A stretch of 64,000 nucleotides of DNA from Alkalisalibacterium limincola. GTDB lineage: Bacteria > Pseudomonadota > Gammaproteobacteria > Xanthomonadales > Xanthomonadaceae. The notes under the pieces were generated by a model, which saw only the letters and a program-made list of their open reading frames with translations, was not told the DNA's origin and did not search any database. A program made the position numbers and the translations under genes. Position 1 is the first letter of the stretch, and each line of letters starts with the position of its first letter. The stretch is taken from positions 62,001 to 126,000 of the forward strand of contig NZ_VRTS01000001.1 of NCBI RefSeq assembly GCF_008017755.1, given 5' to 3'. Of this stretch, positions 21,424 through 30,005 are shown in pieces.

Positions 21424-22137
21424 TCAGGCGGGCAGCGGCCGCAGGTTGCCGCCGGTCAGCTCCAGCGTGCGGTCCAGCCGCCGCGCCAGGCGCGGGTCGT
21501 GGGTGACCAGCACCAGGCTGGTGCGCTGCGCCCGGTTGAGCTCGAGCATCATCTCGAACACCTTGGCCGCGGTCTTCTCGTCGAGGTTGCCGGTGGGTTC
21601 GTCGCCCAGCACGCAGGCCGGGCGCGTCACCAGCGCGCGCGCGACGGCGGCACGCTGGCGTTCGCCGCCCGACAGCTCGCCGGGCTTGTGCTCCAGCCGC
21701 GCACCCAGGCCGACCCGCTCGAGCAGTTCGCGCGCCGGCACCACGGCCTGCTCCACCGGCATGCCGCCGATCAGCAGCGGCATCATCACGTTCTCCAGCG
21801 CGGTGAACTCCGGCAGCAGGTGGTGGAACTGGTAGATGAAGCCCAGCGCCTGGTTGCGCAGGTCGCCGCGGGCGGCGTCGGAGAGTTTCGACATGCGCTG
21901 GCCGGCCACGTAGACCTCGCCGGCGGTCGGCACGTCCAGGCCACCGAGCAGGTGCAGCATCGTGGACTTGCCGGCACCGGAGGCGCCGACGATGGCGACG
22001 GTCTCGCCGGGCGCCACGGCCAGGTCGAGCTGGTCGAACACCGGCGTGCGCAGCTTGCCTTCCTGGTAGACCTTGCCGAGTCCGACGCATTCCAGCACGG
22101 CGTCTTCGGGCGCGAGGGGGGCGGTGGTGTCGGTCAT
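21424..22137 (-). CDS. lolD: Lipoprotein-releasing system ATP-binding protein
   Basis: A 237-aa ABC ATPase that powers extraction of outer-membrane lipoproteins from the inner membrane. It has Walker [11 protein letters not shown]-loop [20 protein letters not shown] (a LolD hallmark), signature LSGGERQR, Walker [13 protein letters not shown] and switch VTHDPRLA. The ATG at 22137 lies 5 nt after the stop of the permease gene. Confidence 0.95.
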   Translation of the reverse strand: MTDTTAPLAPEDAVLECVGLGKVYQEGKLRTPVFDQLDLAVAPGETVAIVGASGAGKSTMLHLLGGLDVPTAGEVYVAGQRMSKLSDAARGDLRNQALGFIYQFHHLLPEFTALENVMMPLLIGGMPVEQAVVPARELLERVGLGARLEHKPGELSGGERQRAAVARALVTRPACVLGDEPTGNLDEKTAAKVFEMMLELNRAQRTSLVLVTHDPRLARRLDRTLELTGGNLRPLPA

Positions 22138-22142
22138 CGTGC

Positions 22143-23387
22143 TCACTCGTAGCGCAGCGCTTCGGCCGGGGCCGTGCGCGAGGCACGCCAGGCCGGGTAC
22201 AGGGTGGCCAGCAGCGCCATGACCAGGCCGATGCCGGCGATCAGCGCCACTTCGTCCCAGTACAGGGCCGTGGGCAGGCCGGTGATGTAGTACACGTCCT
22301 TGGGCATCACCTCGATGCCGAAGGTGGATTCCACGGCGGTCACGATGAGGTCGAGGTTGAGCGTCAGCAGCACGCCGCCGACCACGCCTATCAACACGCC
22401 CAGCGTGCCGATGATGACGCCCTGGATCATGAAGACGCGCAGCACCGTGGCCGGCCGGATGCCGAGCGTGCGCAGGATGGCGATGTCGGCCTGCTTGTCG
22501 GTGACCAGCATGACCAGGGAACTGACCAGGTTGAACGCGGCCACCGCGACCACCAGCGCGACGACGATGAAGATCATGATCTTCTCGATCTTCATGGCCC
22601 GGAAGAAATTCGCGTGGTCGCGGCTCCAGTCGCTGATGCGGTAGATGCCGCCGAGCTGGTCGGCGAGGTCGCGCGAGACCTGGTTGGACTGGAACATGTC
22701 GTGCAGCTTCAGGCGCACTCCGGTGACGCCCTCGCCCATGCGCAGCAGCCGCTGGGCATCCTGCATGTGGATCAGGCCGATGCCGCGGTCGGCGTCCTGG
22801 TAGCCGGTTTCGAAGATGCCGACCACGTTGAAGCGGCGCACCTGCGGCAGCACGCCCACTGGCGTGGTGCGGAAGCTGGGCACGAACACGTTGACCGTCT
22901 CGCCGACGCTGACCTGCGCCCAGTTGGCGAGCTCGCGGCCGAGGATGATGTTGTACTCGCCCGGCTGCAGCAGCTCGATGTCGCCGACGACGATCTTCTC
23001 GGCGAACTCCGACACGCTGGGTTCGGCCTCGGGCAGCACGCCACGCAGCATCGCGCCTTCCTCGCGCCGGCCCTGGAGCAGCGCGGCGCGCTCGATGTAG
23101 GGGGCGGCACCGGCCACGCGCGGGTCGGCGCGGGCGATGTCGACCGCACGCGGCCACTCCTCCATCGGGCTGCCCGCGGCACTCACCGTGGCATGCGCGA
23201 CCATGCCCAGCAGTCGGCCGCGCACTTCCTCGCCAAAGCCGTTCATGACCGAGATGACGGTGATCAGCGCGGCCACGCCCAGCGAGATGCCGGCGATCGA
23301 GACGAAGGAAATGAAGGAGATGAAGCGGGTACGGCGCTTGGCCCGGGTGTAGCGCAGGCCGATGGCGAGGGAAAGTGGTTTGAACAT
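22143..23387 (-). CDS. lolC: Lipoprotein-releasing system transmembrane protein LolC/LolE
   Basis: A 414-aa MacB/FtsX-type permease. An N-terminal signature ([20 protein letters not shown]) precedes the first membrane segment, a large periplasmic domain (~50-265) and three C-terminal segments ([55 protein letters not shown]). It pairs with LolD. Only one permease gene is present here, so it may act as a homodimer (LolF-like), or a second subunit may lie elsewhere. Confidence 0.92.
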   Translation of the reverse strand: MFKPLSLAIGLRYTRAKRRTRFISFISFVSIAGISLGVAALITVISVMNGFGEEVRGRLLGMVAHATVSAAGSPMEEWPRAVDIARADPRVAGAAPYIERAALLQGRREEGAMLRGVLPEAEPSVSEFAEKIVVGDIELLQPGEYNIILGRELANWAQVSVGETVNVFVPSFRTTPVGVLPQVRRFNVVGIFETGYQDADRGIGLIHMQDAQRLLRMGEGVTGVRLKLHDMFQSNQVSRDLADQLGGIYRISDWSRDHANFFRAMKIEKIMIFIVVALVVAVAAFNLVSSLVMLVTDKQADIAILRTLGIRPATVLRVFMIQGVIIGTLGVLIGVVGGVLLTLNLDLIVTAVESTFGIEVMPKDVYYITGLPTALYWDEVALIAGIGLVMALLATLYPAWRASRTAPAEALRYE

Positions 23388-23393
23388 GGGGCC

Positions 23394-23840
23394 TTATCCT
23401 GCCACCAAGGGCAGTGCCGAAGGGGAAACGATGCCCGGGCGCTTCAGCAGCCGGAGGGTCCTGCGTACATCGGGGGTCAGCGTCGGCGGGCACCAGGTGA
23501 GCACCCTGCGCCGGGAATCGCACTGCAACACCATGACCGCGACAGGGCCGCGAAGGTTCACGCGAAGCAGGCGTGCCGGGCGTCCGTCGAGCGTGGGCGC
23601 GAGCCCTTCGTCGGTGGCGGTGAACACCACGACGGCTGCCGGGCGCTGCGATTCGCGCCAGGCCAGCCACAGCCCCTGGCCGAGCAGCAGCAGCGCCAGC
23701 GGCCAGGCGGCGGGTCGTGGCATGGCGCTGGCGAGCAGCGACAGCGCGGCCAGGAAACCCAGCAGCGCCAGCGCCGCGACCATCAGGGGCGCCGGCCGCC
23801 AGTCAATGCGGCAGTTCAAGAATGCGTTCGACGAGGGCAT
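23394..23840 (-). CDS. YgfX/CptA-like small membrane protein
   Basis: 148 aa with two hydrophobic helices (~18-40 and ~44-58: [35 protein letters not shown]) followed by a soluble basic C-terminus ([16 protein letters not shown]). Position and architecture match YgfX (CptA), which is encoded directly after sdhE in many proteobacteria. Its frame overlaps the end of sdhE by 38 nt if the first ATG is used; a later start is possible. The sequence is too divergent to be sure by eye; context is the main support. Confidence 0.65.
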   Translation of the reverse strand: MPSSNAFLNCRIDWRPAPLMVAALALLGFLAALSLLASAMPRPAAWPLALLLLGQGLWLAWRESQRPAAVVVFTATDEGLAPTLDGRPARLLRVNLRGPVAVMVLQCDSRRRVLTWCPPTLTPDVRRTLRLLKRPGIVSPSALPLVAG

Positions 23841-24063
23841 GGAGGTCCTTCTCCTGGGGTGTCTCGCGGCCCATGAACCAGCGCCACAGGCGGTCGTCCT
23901 CGACCTCGAGCAGGCGCTCGAAGGTGGCCCGCTCCTCGACCCCGGCCTGGCGCCAGCGCTGGTCGAGGTAGCGGAGCATCAGCTGGTCGAGTTCGCGCAT
24001 GCCGCGGCGGCAGCGCCAGCGCAGGCGCCGCAGCTCGGCTTCGTCGTCGGCTGGCATGCCCAT
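23803..24063 (-). CDS. sdhE: FAD assembly factor SdhE
   Basis: An 86-aa cytosolic protein that promotes covalent FAD attachment to SdhA. The conserved RGxxE motif is present as CRRGMRELDQL (~19-29), with the acidic helix LLEVEDDRLWRWFMGRE typical of SdhE. It lies 13 nt downstream of sdhB, so its target flavoprotein is encoded in the same operon. A second ATG two codons in (MPADDEAEL) is an alternative start. Confidence 0.92.
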   Translation of the reverse strand: MGMPADDEAELRRLRWRCRRGMRELDQLMLRYLDQRWRQAGVEERATFERLLEVEDDRLWRWFMGRETPQEKDLHALVERILELPH

Positions 24064-24076
24064 GCCGCGCCAGCGC

Positions 24077-24859
24077 TCAGGCGGCGCGACGCTGGAGCAT
24101 CAGCTGCTTGATCTCCGCGATCGCCTTGGCCGGGTTGAGTCCCTTCGGGCAGGTGCGCGTGCAGTTCATGATGGTGTGGCAGCGGTAGAGCTTGAACGGG
24201 TCTTCCAGGTCGTCCAGGCGCGCACCGGTGTCCTCGTCGCGGCTGTCGACGATCCAGCGGTAGGCCTGCAGCAGCACGGCCGGGCCGAGGTAGCGCTCGC
24301 CGTTCCACCAGTAGCTCGGACAGCTGGTCGAACAGCACGCGCACAGGATGCACTCGTAGAGGCCGTCGAGCTTCTTGCGGTCGGCCGGCGTCTGCAGGCG
24401 CTCGCGCGTGGGCGCGGTGGACTGGGTGCGCAGCCACGGCTTGATCGAGGCGTACTGGGCATAGAAGTGCGTGAGGTCGGGCACCAGGTCCTTGATGACC
24501 GGCATGTGCGGCAGCGGGTAGACCGGCACTTCCTTCTTGCCGCAGTCGTCGATGGCCTTGGTGCAGGCCAGCGTGTTGGTGCCGTCGATGTTCATCGCGC
24601 ACGAACCGCAGATGCCCTCGCGGCAGGAGCGGCGGAAGGCCAGCGTCGGGTCGATCTCGTTCTTGATCTTGATCAGCGCGTCCAGGACCATCGGCCCGCA
24701 GCTGGCCAGGTCGACCTCGTAGGTGTCCACGCGCGGGTTCGCCGCGTCGTCGGGGTTCCAGCGGTAGATCTTGAAGGTGCGCACGTCCTTGCCGCCCTTG
24801 GCCGGGAAGTGCTTGCCCTTGGTGATCGTGGAGTTCCTGGGAAGGGTGAACTCAGCCAT
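24077..24859 (-). CDS. sdhB: Succinate dehydrogenase iron-sulfur subunit
   Basis: The 260-aa electron-transfer subunit of complex II. The N-terminal [2Fe-2S] ligands are in [15 protein letters not shown] plus a later Cys (LACTK). The C-terminal domain carries [33 protein letters not shown] for the [4Fe-4S] and [3Fe-4S] clusters. It follows sdhA by 65 nt. Confidence 0.97.
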   Translation of the reverse strand: MAEFTLPRNSTITKGKHFPAKGGKDVRTFKIYRWNPDDAANPRVDTYEVDLASCGPMVLDALIKIKNEIDPTLAFRRSCREGICGSCAMNIDGTNTLACTKAIDDCGKKEVPVYPLPHMPVIKDLVPDLTHFYAQYASIKPWLRTQSTAPTRERLQTPADRKKLDGLYECILCACCSTSCPSYWWNGERYLGPAVLLQAYRWIVDSRDEDTGARLDDLEDPFKLYRCHTIMNCTRTCPKGLNPAKAIAEIKQLMLQRRAA

Positions 24860-24924
24860 TTCGTGTTCTCGCGTGGGTGCCGGTCAGGGCGCGCGGTGCG
24901 CGCCCACGGGTGCCGCAGTGCAAA

Positions 24925-26711
24925 TCAGTAGGTGCGCGCCTTGGGCGGCACCACCTCGACTTCGTCGGTGAGCGTGTACATGTGCACCGGGCGGTAGTCG
25001 AGCGTGGTCTTGCCCTTCTCGTCGACCCAGCACAGCGTGTGCTTGTGCCAGTTGTCGTCGTCGCGCTCGGAGTAGTCCTCGTGGGCATGGGCGCCGCGCG
25101 ATTCCTTGCGGTTCTCGGCCGACACCATCGTCGCCACCGCCTGGCCCAGCAGGTTCTGCAGCTCCAGCGTCTCGATGAGGTCGGAGTTCCACACCATCGA
25201 GCGGTCGGACACCTTCACGTCGGCGAAGCTGGCGTGCACGTCGGCGATCTTCTTCACGCCCTCGGCCAGCACCTCGGAAGTACGGAAGACCGCGGCATGG
25301 TCCTGCATCGTGCGCTGCATGGTGTTGCGGATTTCCGCCGTGGACGTGTTGCCCTTGGCGTTGCGCAGCGTGTCAAGGTTGTCGAGCGACTTGTCGCAGG
25401 CCGAGGCCGGCAGCGCCTTGTGCGTGGCGCCGGGCTTGATCGTCTCGGCGCAGCGGTTGGCGACGGCGCGGCCGAACACGACCAGGTCGAGCAGCGAGTT
25501 CGAGCCCAGGCGGTTGGCACCGTGCACCGACACGCAGGCGGCTTCGCCGATGGCGTACAGGCCGGGCACAACGGAGTCGGGGTTGCCGTCCTTCAGCGTG
25601 ACCACCTCGCCGTGGTAGTTCGTCTGCAGTCCGCCCATGTTGTAGTGCACGGTCGGCAGCACCGGGATCGGCTCCTTGGACACATCGACGCCGGCGAAGA
25701 TCTTCGCGGTCTCGGCGATGCCGGGCAGGCGCTCGTTGATGACCTCCGGGCCGAGGTGCTGCAGGTTGAGGTGGATGTGGTCGCCGTGCTCGCCGACGCC
25801 ACGGCCCTCGCGGATCTCGATGGTCATCGAGCGGCTGACGACGTCGCGCGAGGCGAGGTCCTTGGCGTTGGGCGCGTAGCGCTCCATGAAGCGCTCGCCC
25901 TTGGAGTTGGTCAGGTAGCCGCCCTCGCCGCGCACGCCCTCGGTGATCAGGCAGCCGGCGCCGTAGATGCCGGTGGGATGGAACTGCACGAACTCCATGT
26001 CCTGCAAGGGCAGGCCGGCACGCAGCGCCATGCCGCCGCCGTCGCCGGTGCAGGTGTGGGCCGAGGTGGCGGAGAAGTAGGCGCGGCCGTAACCACCGGT
26101 GGCCAGCACGGTGCCGTGGGCGCGGAACAGGTGCAGTTCGCCCGAGGCCATGTCCAGCGCCAGCACGCCGCGGCAGGCGCCCTCCTCGTCCATGATCAGG
26201 TCGAGCGCGAAGTACTCGATGAAGAACTCGGCCTGGTGCGCAGCGACTGCTGGTAGAGCGTGTGCAGGATGGCGTGGCCGGTGCGGTCGGCCGCGGCGCA
26301 GGTGCGCTGCGCGGTGCCCTTGCCGTAATGCGTGGTCATGCCGCCGAAGGGACGCTGGTAGATCTTGCCGTCCTCGGTGCGCGAGAACGGCACGCCCTGG
26401 TGCTCGAGCTCGATGATGGCCGGGATGGCCTCGCGGCACATGTACTCGATGGCGTCCTGGTCGCCCAGCCAGTCCGAGCCCTTGATGGTGTCGTAGAAGT
26501 GGAAGCGCCAGTCGTCCTCGCCCATGTTGCCCAGCGCGGCGGAGATGCCGCCTTGCGCGGCGACCGTGTGGGAGCGGGTCGGGAAGACCTTCGACAGGCA
26601 GGCCGTCTTCAGGCCCTTCTGCGCCAGGCCGAAGGTGGCGCGCAGGCCGGCGCCGCCGGCGCCGACGACGACCATGTCGTACTGGTGTTCGTGGATCTTG
26701 TAGGCAGACAT
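24925..26711 (-). CDS. sdhA: Succinate dehydrogenase flavoprotein subunit (one frame break)
   Basis: The catalytic FAD subunit oxidizing succinate to fumarate. The N-terminus from ATG 26711 has the dinucleotide fold [18 protein letters not shown] and the FAD-linking motif [10 protein letters not shown]. It then reads to HTLYQQSLR, where one base is lost at ~26238-26245 (CTGCG-CACCAG). The rest continues in another frame from [14 protein letters not shown] through RGEGG and [19 protein letters not shown]. Length is 3n+2; restoring one base gives ~595 aa, the usual size. The conserved residues on both sides make a sequence error much more likely than a real mutation in this central enzyme. Confidence 0.93.
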
Positions 26712-26727
26712 TCTTGTTTCCTTGGGC

Positions 26728-27111
26728 TCAGCCGGCGCTCAGCGCGATGCGGACGATGGCGAGGATCGCGGCGACAGCGGCGACGAGGGTGGCGAAACGC
26801 ACCAGCAGCTGCAGGGTCACTTCCAGGAACGGGGTGTGCACGTAGTCCTCGATAACCACCTGCAGGCCGAGCTTGGCGTGGTAGAAGTTCGCGCCGACCA
26901 GCAGCAGCAGCAGCGTGGCGTTGAGCGGCGAGGCCACGGCCTCGTACACGGCGGCGTGGTCGGCCAGCGGCAGGCGAAGCAGGAAGACGATGAACCACGG
27001 CACCAGGAAGGCGAGCGCGATCGCGCTCACGCGCTGCATCCACCAGTGGTGGACGCCCTCCTTCGCCGAGCCGAGGCCGCGGGCGCGGGCAAGCGGGTTG
27101 CGCAGGCTCAT
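26728..27111 (-). CDS. sdhD: Succinate dehydrogenase membrane anchor subunit
   Basis: 127 aa with three membrane segments ([59 protein letters not shown]). The [17 protein letters not shown] region holds the conserved heme/quinone-side residues. I chose the ATG at 27111, which overlaps the sdhC stop by 4 nt; it begins [20 protein letters not shown], as in related SdhD. Confidence 0.93.
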   Translation of the reverse strand: MSLRNPLARARGLGSAKEGVHHWWMQRVSAIALAFLVPWFIVFLLRLPLADHAAVYEAVASPLNATLLLLLVGANFYHAKLGLQVVIEDYVHTPFLEVTLQLLVRFATLVAAVAAILAIVRIALSAG

Positions 27112-27518
27112 GCCACACCTCCCAGGGCCACGACCCAGATGGCGATGGTCAGCAGCAGCGACACGGCCAGCACCGCGTACCCGCTGCGGTAGGCGGCGTC
27201 GATCTCCAGGCCCTTTCCGGCATCCCACAACAGGTGCCGGATGCCGTTGCACAGGTGGTACATCAGCGTGGCGGTGATGGCGAACAACACCACCTGGCCC
27301 AGCAGCGAGCCGGCGAAACCGGTGAACGTGGCATACGCCTCCGGACCGGCAGCCAGGGCCACGAGCCACCACACCAACGCGAACGCTGCGACCGAGAGCA
27401 CGACACCGGTGATGCGGTGCGCGATCGACATCGTGCTGGTGAGCTGCGGCTTGTAGACCTGCAGGTGCGGTGAGAGGGGACGTTGTACTGCGGGGCGTTC
27501 AGGCGTCGCCATGGGCAT
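27108..27518 (-). CDS. sdhC: Succinate dehydrogenase cytochrome b556 subunit
   Basis: 136 aa. RPLSPHLQVYKPQLTSTMSIAHRITG is the SdhC signature. It is followed by three hydrophobic helices and the heme-ligand region HLCNGIRHLLWDAGKGL. It is the first structural gene of sdhCDAB, with a 4-nt overlap to sdhD. Confidence 0.95.
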   Translation of the reverse strand: MPMATPERPAVQRPLSPHLQVYKPQLTSTMSIAHRITGVVLSVAAFALVWWLVALAAGPEAYATFTGFAGSLLGQVVLFAITATLMYHLCNGIRHLLWDAGKGLEIDAAYRSGYAVLAVSLLLTIAIWVVALGGVA

Positions 27519-27602
27519 TCCAAAGGCTTGATCGGGTGATCTGGCAGAAGTTTCCCGGGTCGGCGTGCCGCTCGCGTCAACGCCGGACGGCCGGGGCGTG
27601 TT

Positions 27603-27800
27603 TCAGAAGTCGATGCAGCGTCCGTTCTTTTCCCAGTCGCCGTAGCGCACCGGGTCCGGCCCCGGGCGGCCGCCGAACTCCTCGGGCCGCGTTTCGCCAT
27701 CCGACGACGGTTCCGCTGCGTTCCCGGTGTCCGGGTGGCGGGGTTCGTCGTGCTCGGCGTCAGGCTGGTCACCAGCCCGCTTGGGGTCTTGACCTATCAT
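27603..27800 (-). CDS. DUF1674 / SDHAF4-like succinate dehydrogenase assembly factor
   Basis: 65 aa, hydrophilic. The C-terminal ~25 residues carry the DUF1674 signature: GGRPGPDPVRYGDWE then KNGRCIDF. In eukaryotes the same domain defines SDHAF4 (Sdh8), which binds flavinylated SdhA and protects it before assembly. Here the gene sits 84 nt upstream of sdhC on the same strand, so genomic context independently supports an SDH role. It is divergent from ygfZ, with 78 nt between the two start codons. Confidence 0.85.
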   Translation of the reverse strand: MIGQDPKRAGDQPDAEHDEPRHPDTGNAAEPSSDGETRPEEFGGRPGPDPVRYGDWEKNGRCIDF

Positions 27801-27878
27801 GGGGTTTCCCGGACTTTCAGCCGCTCAAGGGTAGCCCCTGACCCGGTCTTGTTCAAGCCGCATACAGGTTTCCGACGC

Positions 27879-28745
27879 ATGCCAAACCCGCTTCGCTCCG
27901 CGCCCCTCAACGGTTTCGACCTGCTGGCCCTGGAGGGGCCCGACGCACTGGCCTTCGCGCAGGCGCAGTTCTGCAACGATGTCCGCGCGCTCGAGGTGGG
28001 CCAGTGGCAATGGAGTGCCTGGCTGACCCCGAAGGGCCGCGTGCAGGCGCTGTTCGCGCTGCTGCGCACCGGCGAGGACGCGTTGTGGCTGGTGCTGCCC
28101 GACGCCCCCGCCGCGGCGCTGGCCGAAGGGCTGCAGCGCTTCGTGTTCCGTTCCAAGGTGGTGCTGCGCCAGCCCACCGACTGGATGGTGTGCGGCGCGA
28201 TGGACACCCCGCCCCTGGAACCGCCCCATCGCGCGGGCGGCGATGCCCGCGCGGGCTGGCAGCTCGATTGCGGCGGTGAAGGTGGCGGCCGCGGCCTGCA
28301 GGTGCTGCCGCGCGAGGGCACGGCGGTGGAAGCCGACGCCGGGCTCGACGCCGCCTGGCGGCTGTTCGACATCCGCCACGGGCTGCCGCGCATCGCCTTC
28401 GACGCCGAGCACGGCTGGACCCCGCAGATGCTGTCGCTGGACCGGCTGGGCGCCTACAGCGTGAAGAAGGGCTGCTATCCCGGCCAGGAGATCGTGGCCC
28501 GGACCCATTTCCTGGGACAGGCCAAGCGCGGCCTGGTGCGCCTGCGCTCGGCGCAGCAGCTGCCGACCCAGGGCAAGGTGGTCGATGCCGACGGCAACGC
28601 GCTGGGCCCGCTGGTGTGCGTGGCGAACGATGCCGGGGGCAGCGAAGCGCTGGCAGTGATTCCCCTGCTCACGCCACACGCCGGGATGCAGGTCGATGGC
28701 GCGAGCGTGGAACCGATGCCCGTGCTCGGGGGTCTGAGGCGCTGA
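27879..28745 (+). CDS. ygfZ: Folate-binding protein YgfZ (Fe-S cluster maturation)
   Basis: 288 aa, GcvT-like fold. The defining motif K-G-C-Y-x-G-Q-E is present (VKKGCYPGQEIVAR, ~200). An N-terminal LALEGPDALAFAQAQFCND region also matches. YgfZ supports repair or assembly of a subset of Fe-S enzymes in a tetrahydrofolate-dependent way. I chose the ATG at 27879 (MPNPLRSAPLNG); the frame upstream overlaps the divergent DUF1674 gene. SdhB and the class I fumarase in this window are plausible Fe-S clients, but that is inference. Confidence 0.9.
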   Translation: MPNPLRSAPLNGFDLLALEGPDALAFAQAQFCNDVRALEVGQWQWSAWLTPKGRVQALFALLRTGEDALWLVLPDAPAAALAEGLQRFVFRSKVVLRQPTDWMVCGAMDTPPLEPPHRAGGDARAGWQLDCGGEGGGRGLQVLPREGTAVEADAGLDAAWRLFDIRHGLPRIAFDAEHGWTPQMLSLDRLGAYSVKKGCYPGQEIVARTHFLGQAKRGLVRLRSAQQLPTQGKVVDADGNALGPLVCVANDAGGSEALAVIPLLTPHAGMQVDGASVEPMPVLGGLRR

Positions 28746-28830
28746 CCCTGCCGGCGCACAGTGACCCGCGTCATGACAGGCAATCGTAAAATCTGTTGAA
28801 ATGGCCGTGAATACGGGGAGTCCAGTCCAC

Positions 28831-29667
28831 ATGAAGCATCGATTCGGTCCACTCATCCTGGCCCTGGCCACGGCCTTGGCTGCTTCCGCGTCGGCCCAGG
28901 CGGCCGACTTCCGGGTCACCGTCGAGCCCAGTTTCCCGCGCGGCCAGGCCGCCGAGGTCTACCAGCCGCTGCTTGATTACCTCGGCCAGGCCACCGGCCA
29001 TCGATTCGAACTGCACGTGCCGTCGAACTACCACGCGCTGTGGCGCGAGATCCGCATCGACTCGGCCGTGGACTTCGCGTTCGAGGAAGCGCACTTCACC
29101 GACTACCGCGCCAAGCGCACCGGGTTCACGCCGCTGGTGCGCACGATCGAGCCCACGCGCTTCTCGCTCATCGCGATGCCGCATGTCGCCGACGAGGGCG
29201 CCAATGGCCTGATCGGTCATCGGGTGGTGTCGATGCCGGCGCCCTCGCTGGGTTCGGCGGTGCTGGGCGAGGTGTACCCGAACCCGATCGCGCAGCCCGA
29301 GATCGAGTCCTCCGCCGCCAGCTGGCGCGACGGCGTGGAGATGGTCTTCGCCGACGAGGCCGAGGCCGCGATGGTGCCCAACTACATCGCCGACCTGTAT
29401 CCCAACCTGTTGCCGATCAGCGAGAGCCGGGCCTTCCCGGGACGCGCGTTCTCGGCGGCACCGATGGTGCCGGAGGATGTCCGCGCGGCGGTGCGCGAAG
29501 CGCTGCTGGCCCTGGACCAGCAGGACGAGCTGTACACGTTGCTGGCCGAACTGGGCATCAGCGGCTTCGTCGACGCGGAGCCCGGCGAATACGACGGCAA
29601 CGACGAGATGCTCCGCGGCTTCTTCGGCTTCAAGGCCGCACCGGTGGCCTACGACGCCGGCAACTGA
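28831..29667 (+). CDS. Periplasmic phosphate/phosphonate-type substrate-binding protein
   Basis: ~278 aa with a Sec signal peptide (MKHRFGPLILALATALAASA, cut after AQA). The mature part resembles the PhnD-like binding-protein superfamily: FRVTVEPSFPRGQAAEVYQPLLDYL, then a substrate-loop region ALWREIRIDSAVDFAFEEAHFTDYR. I chose the ATG at 28831, with GGGGAG upstream, over an ATG ten codons earlier that would disrupt the signal peptide. No ABC permease or ATPase gene is adjacent, so it may serve as a sensor input or an orphan binding protein. The ligand is unknown. Confidence 0.75.
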   Translation: MKHRFGPLILALATALAASASAQAADFRVTVEPSFPRGQAAEVYQPLLDYLGQATGHRFELHVPSNYHALWREIRIDSAVDFAFEEAHFTDYRAKRTGFTPLVRTIEPTRFSLIAMPHVADEGANGLIGHRVVSMPAPSLGSAVLGEVYPNPIAQPEIESSAASWRDGVEMVFADEAEAAMVPNYIADLYPNLLPISESRAFPGRAFSAAPMVPEDVRAAVREALLALDQQDELYTLLAELGISGFVDAEPGEYDGNDEMLRGFFGFKAAPVAYDAGN

Positions 29668-30005
29668 GCACGGCGGGAAAAAAAAACGGCGACAGCCAGG
29701 GGAGTGGCGTCGCCGCGGGGAGCACAAGGATGTGCGGAAATCGAGGCGATGCACGTGCTGCATCGCGTTGGCGCAGAACATAACCCGGCATTCCAGACTG
29801 TCACGCCGATGTGCGCGCTGCGTCACGATCCAGTCAGGTAATCGTGCGGCGGGCGCATCGAACCGTGCGCTGCTTCCTGTTTCCGCCTGGCGGCGGCAGG
29901 CCCGCTCCGCCGTCGCGGCACTGACAATGCGCGGCATTTAGTGACCGGGCAGTTGCTGACGCGGGCACGCCGCGCCGGCAGGCGGCCGGGGCGGGACACC
30001 TGCCC
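29668..30005. other. Gene-free gap of ~340 bp
   Basis: It lies between two convergent genes. It contains one strong leftward terminator hairpin (29678-29715). In the remaining ~290 bp I see no supported coding frame, RNA gene or repeat. Confidence 0.6.
29678..29715 (-). terminator. Intrinsic terminator, leftward
   Basis: On the minus strand, CGGCGAC/GTCGCCG and GCCA/TGGC stack into an 11-bp stem with a single bulge and a 6-nt loop, followed by nine consecutive T. It is the best terminator for the E1 gene although it lies ~290 nt past that stop codon. It also separates the convergent binding-protein gene. Confidence 0.75.

Noticed and set aside
24925-26711. sdhA as two separate genes
   Set aside because: The two frames join exactly within a conserved segment (QQSLR / [10 protein letters not shown]) after one missing base.
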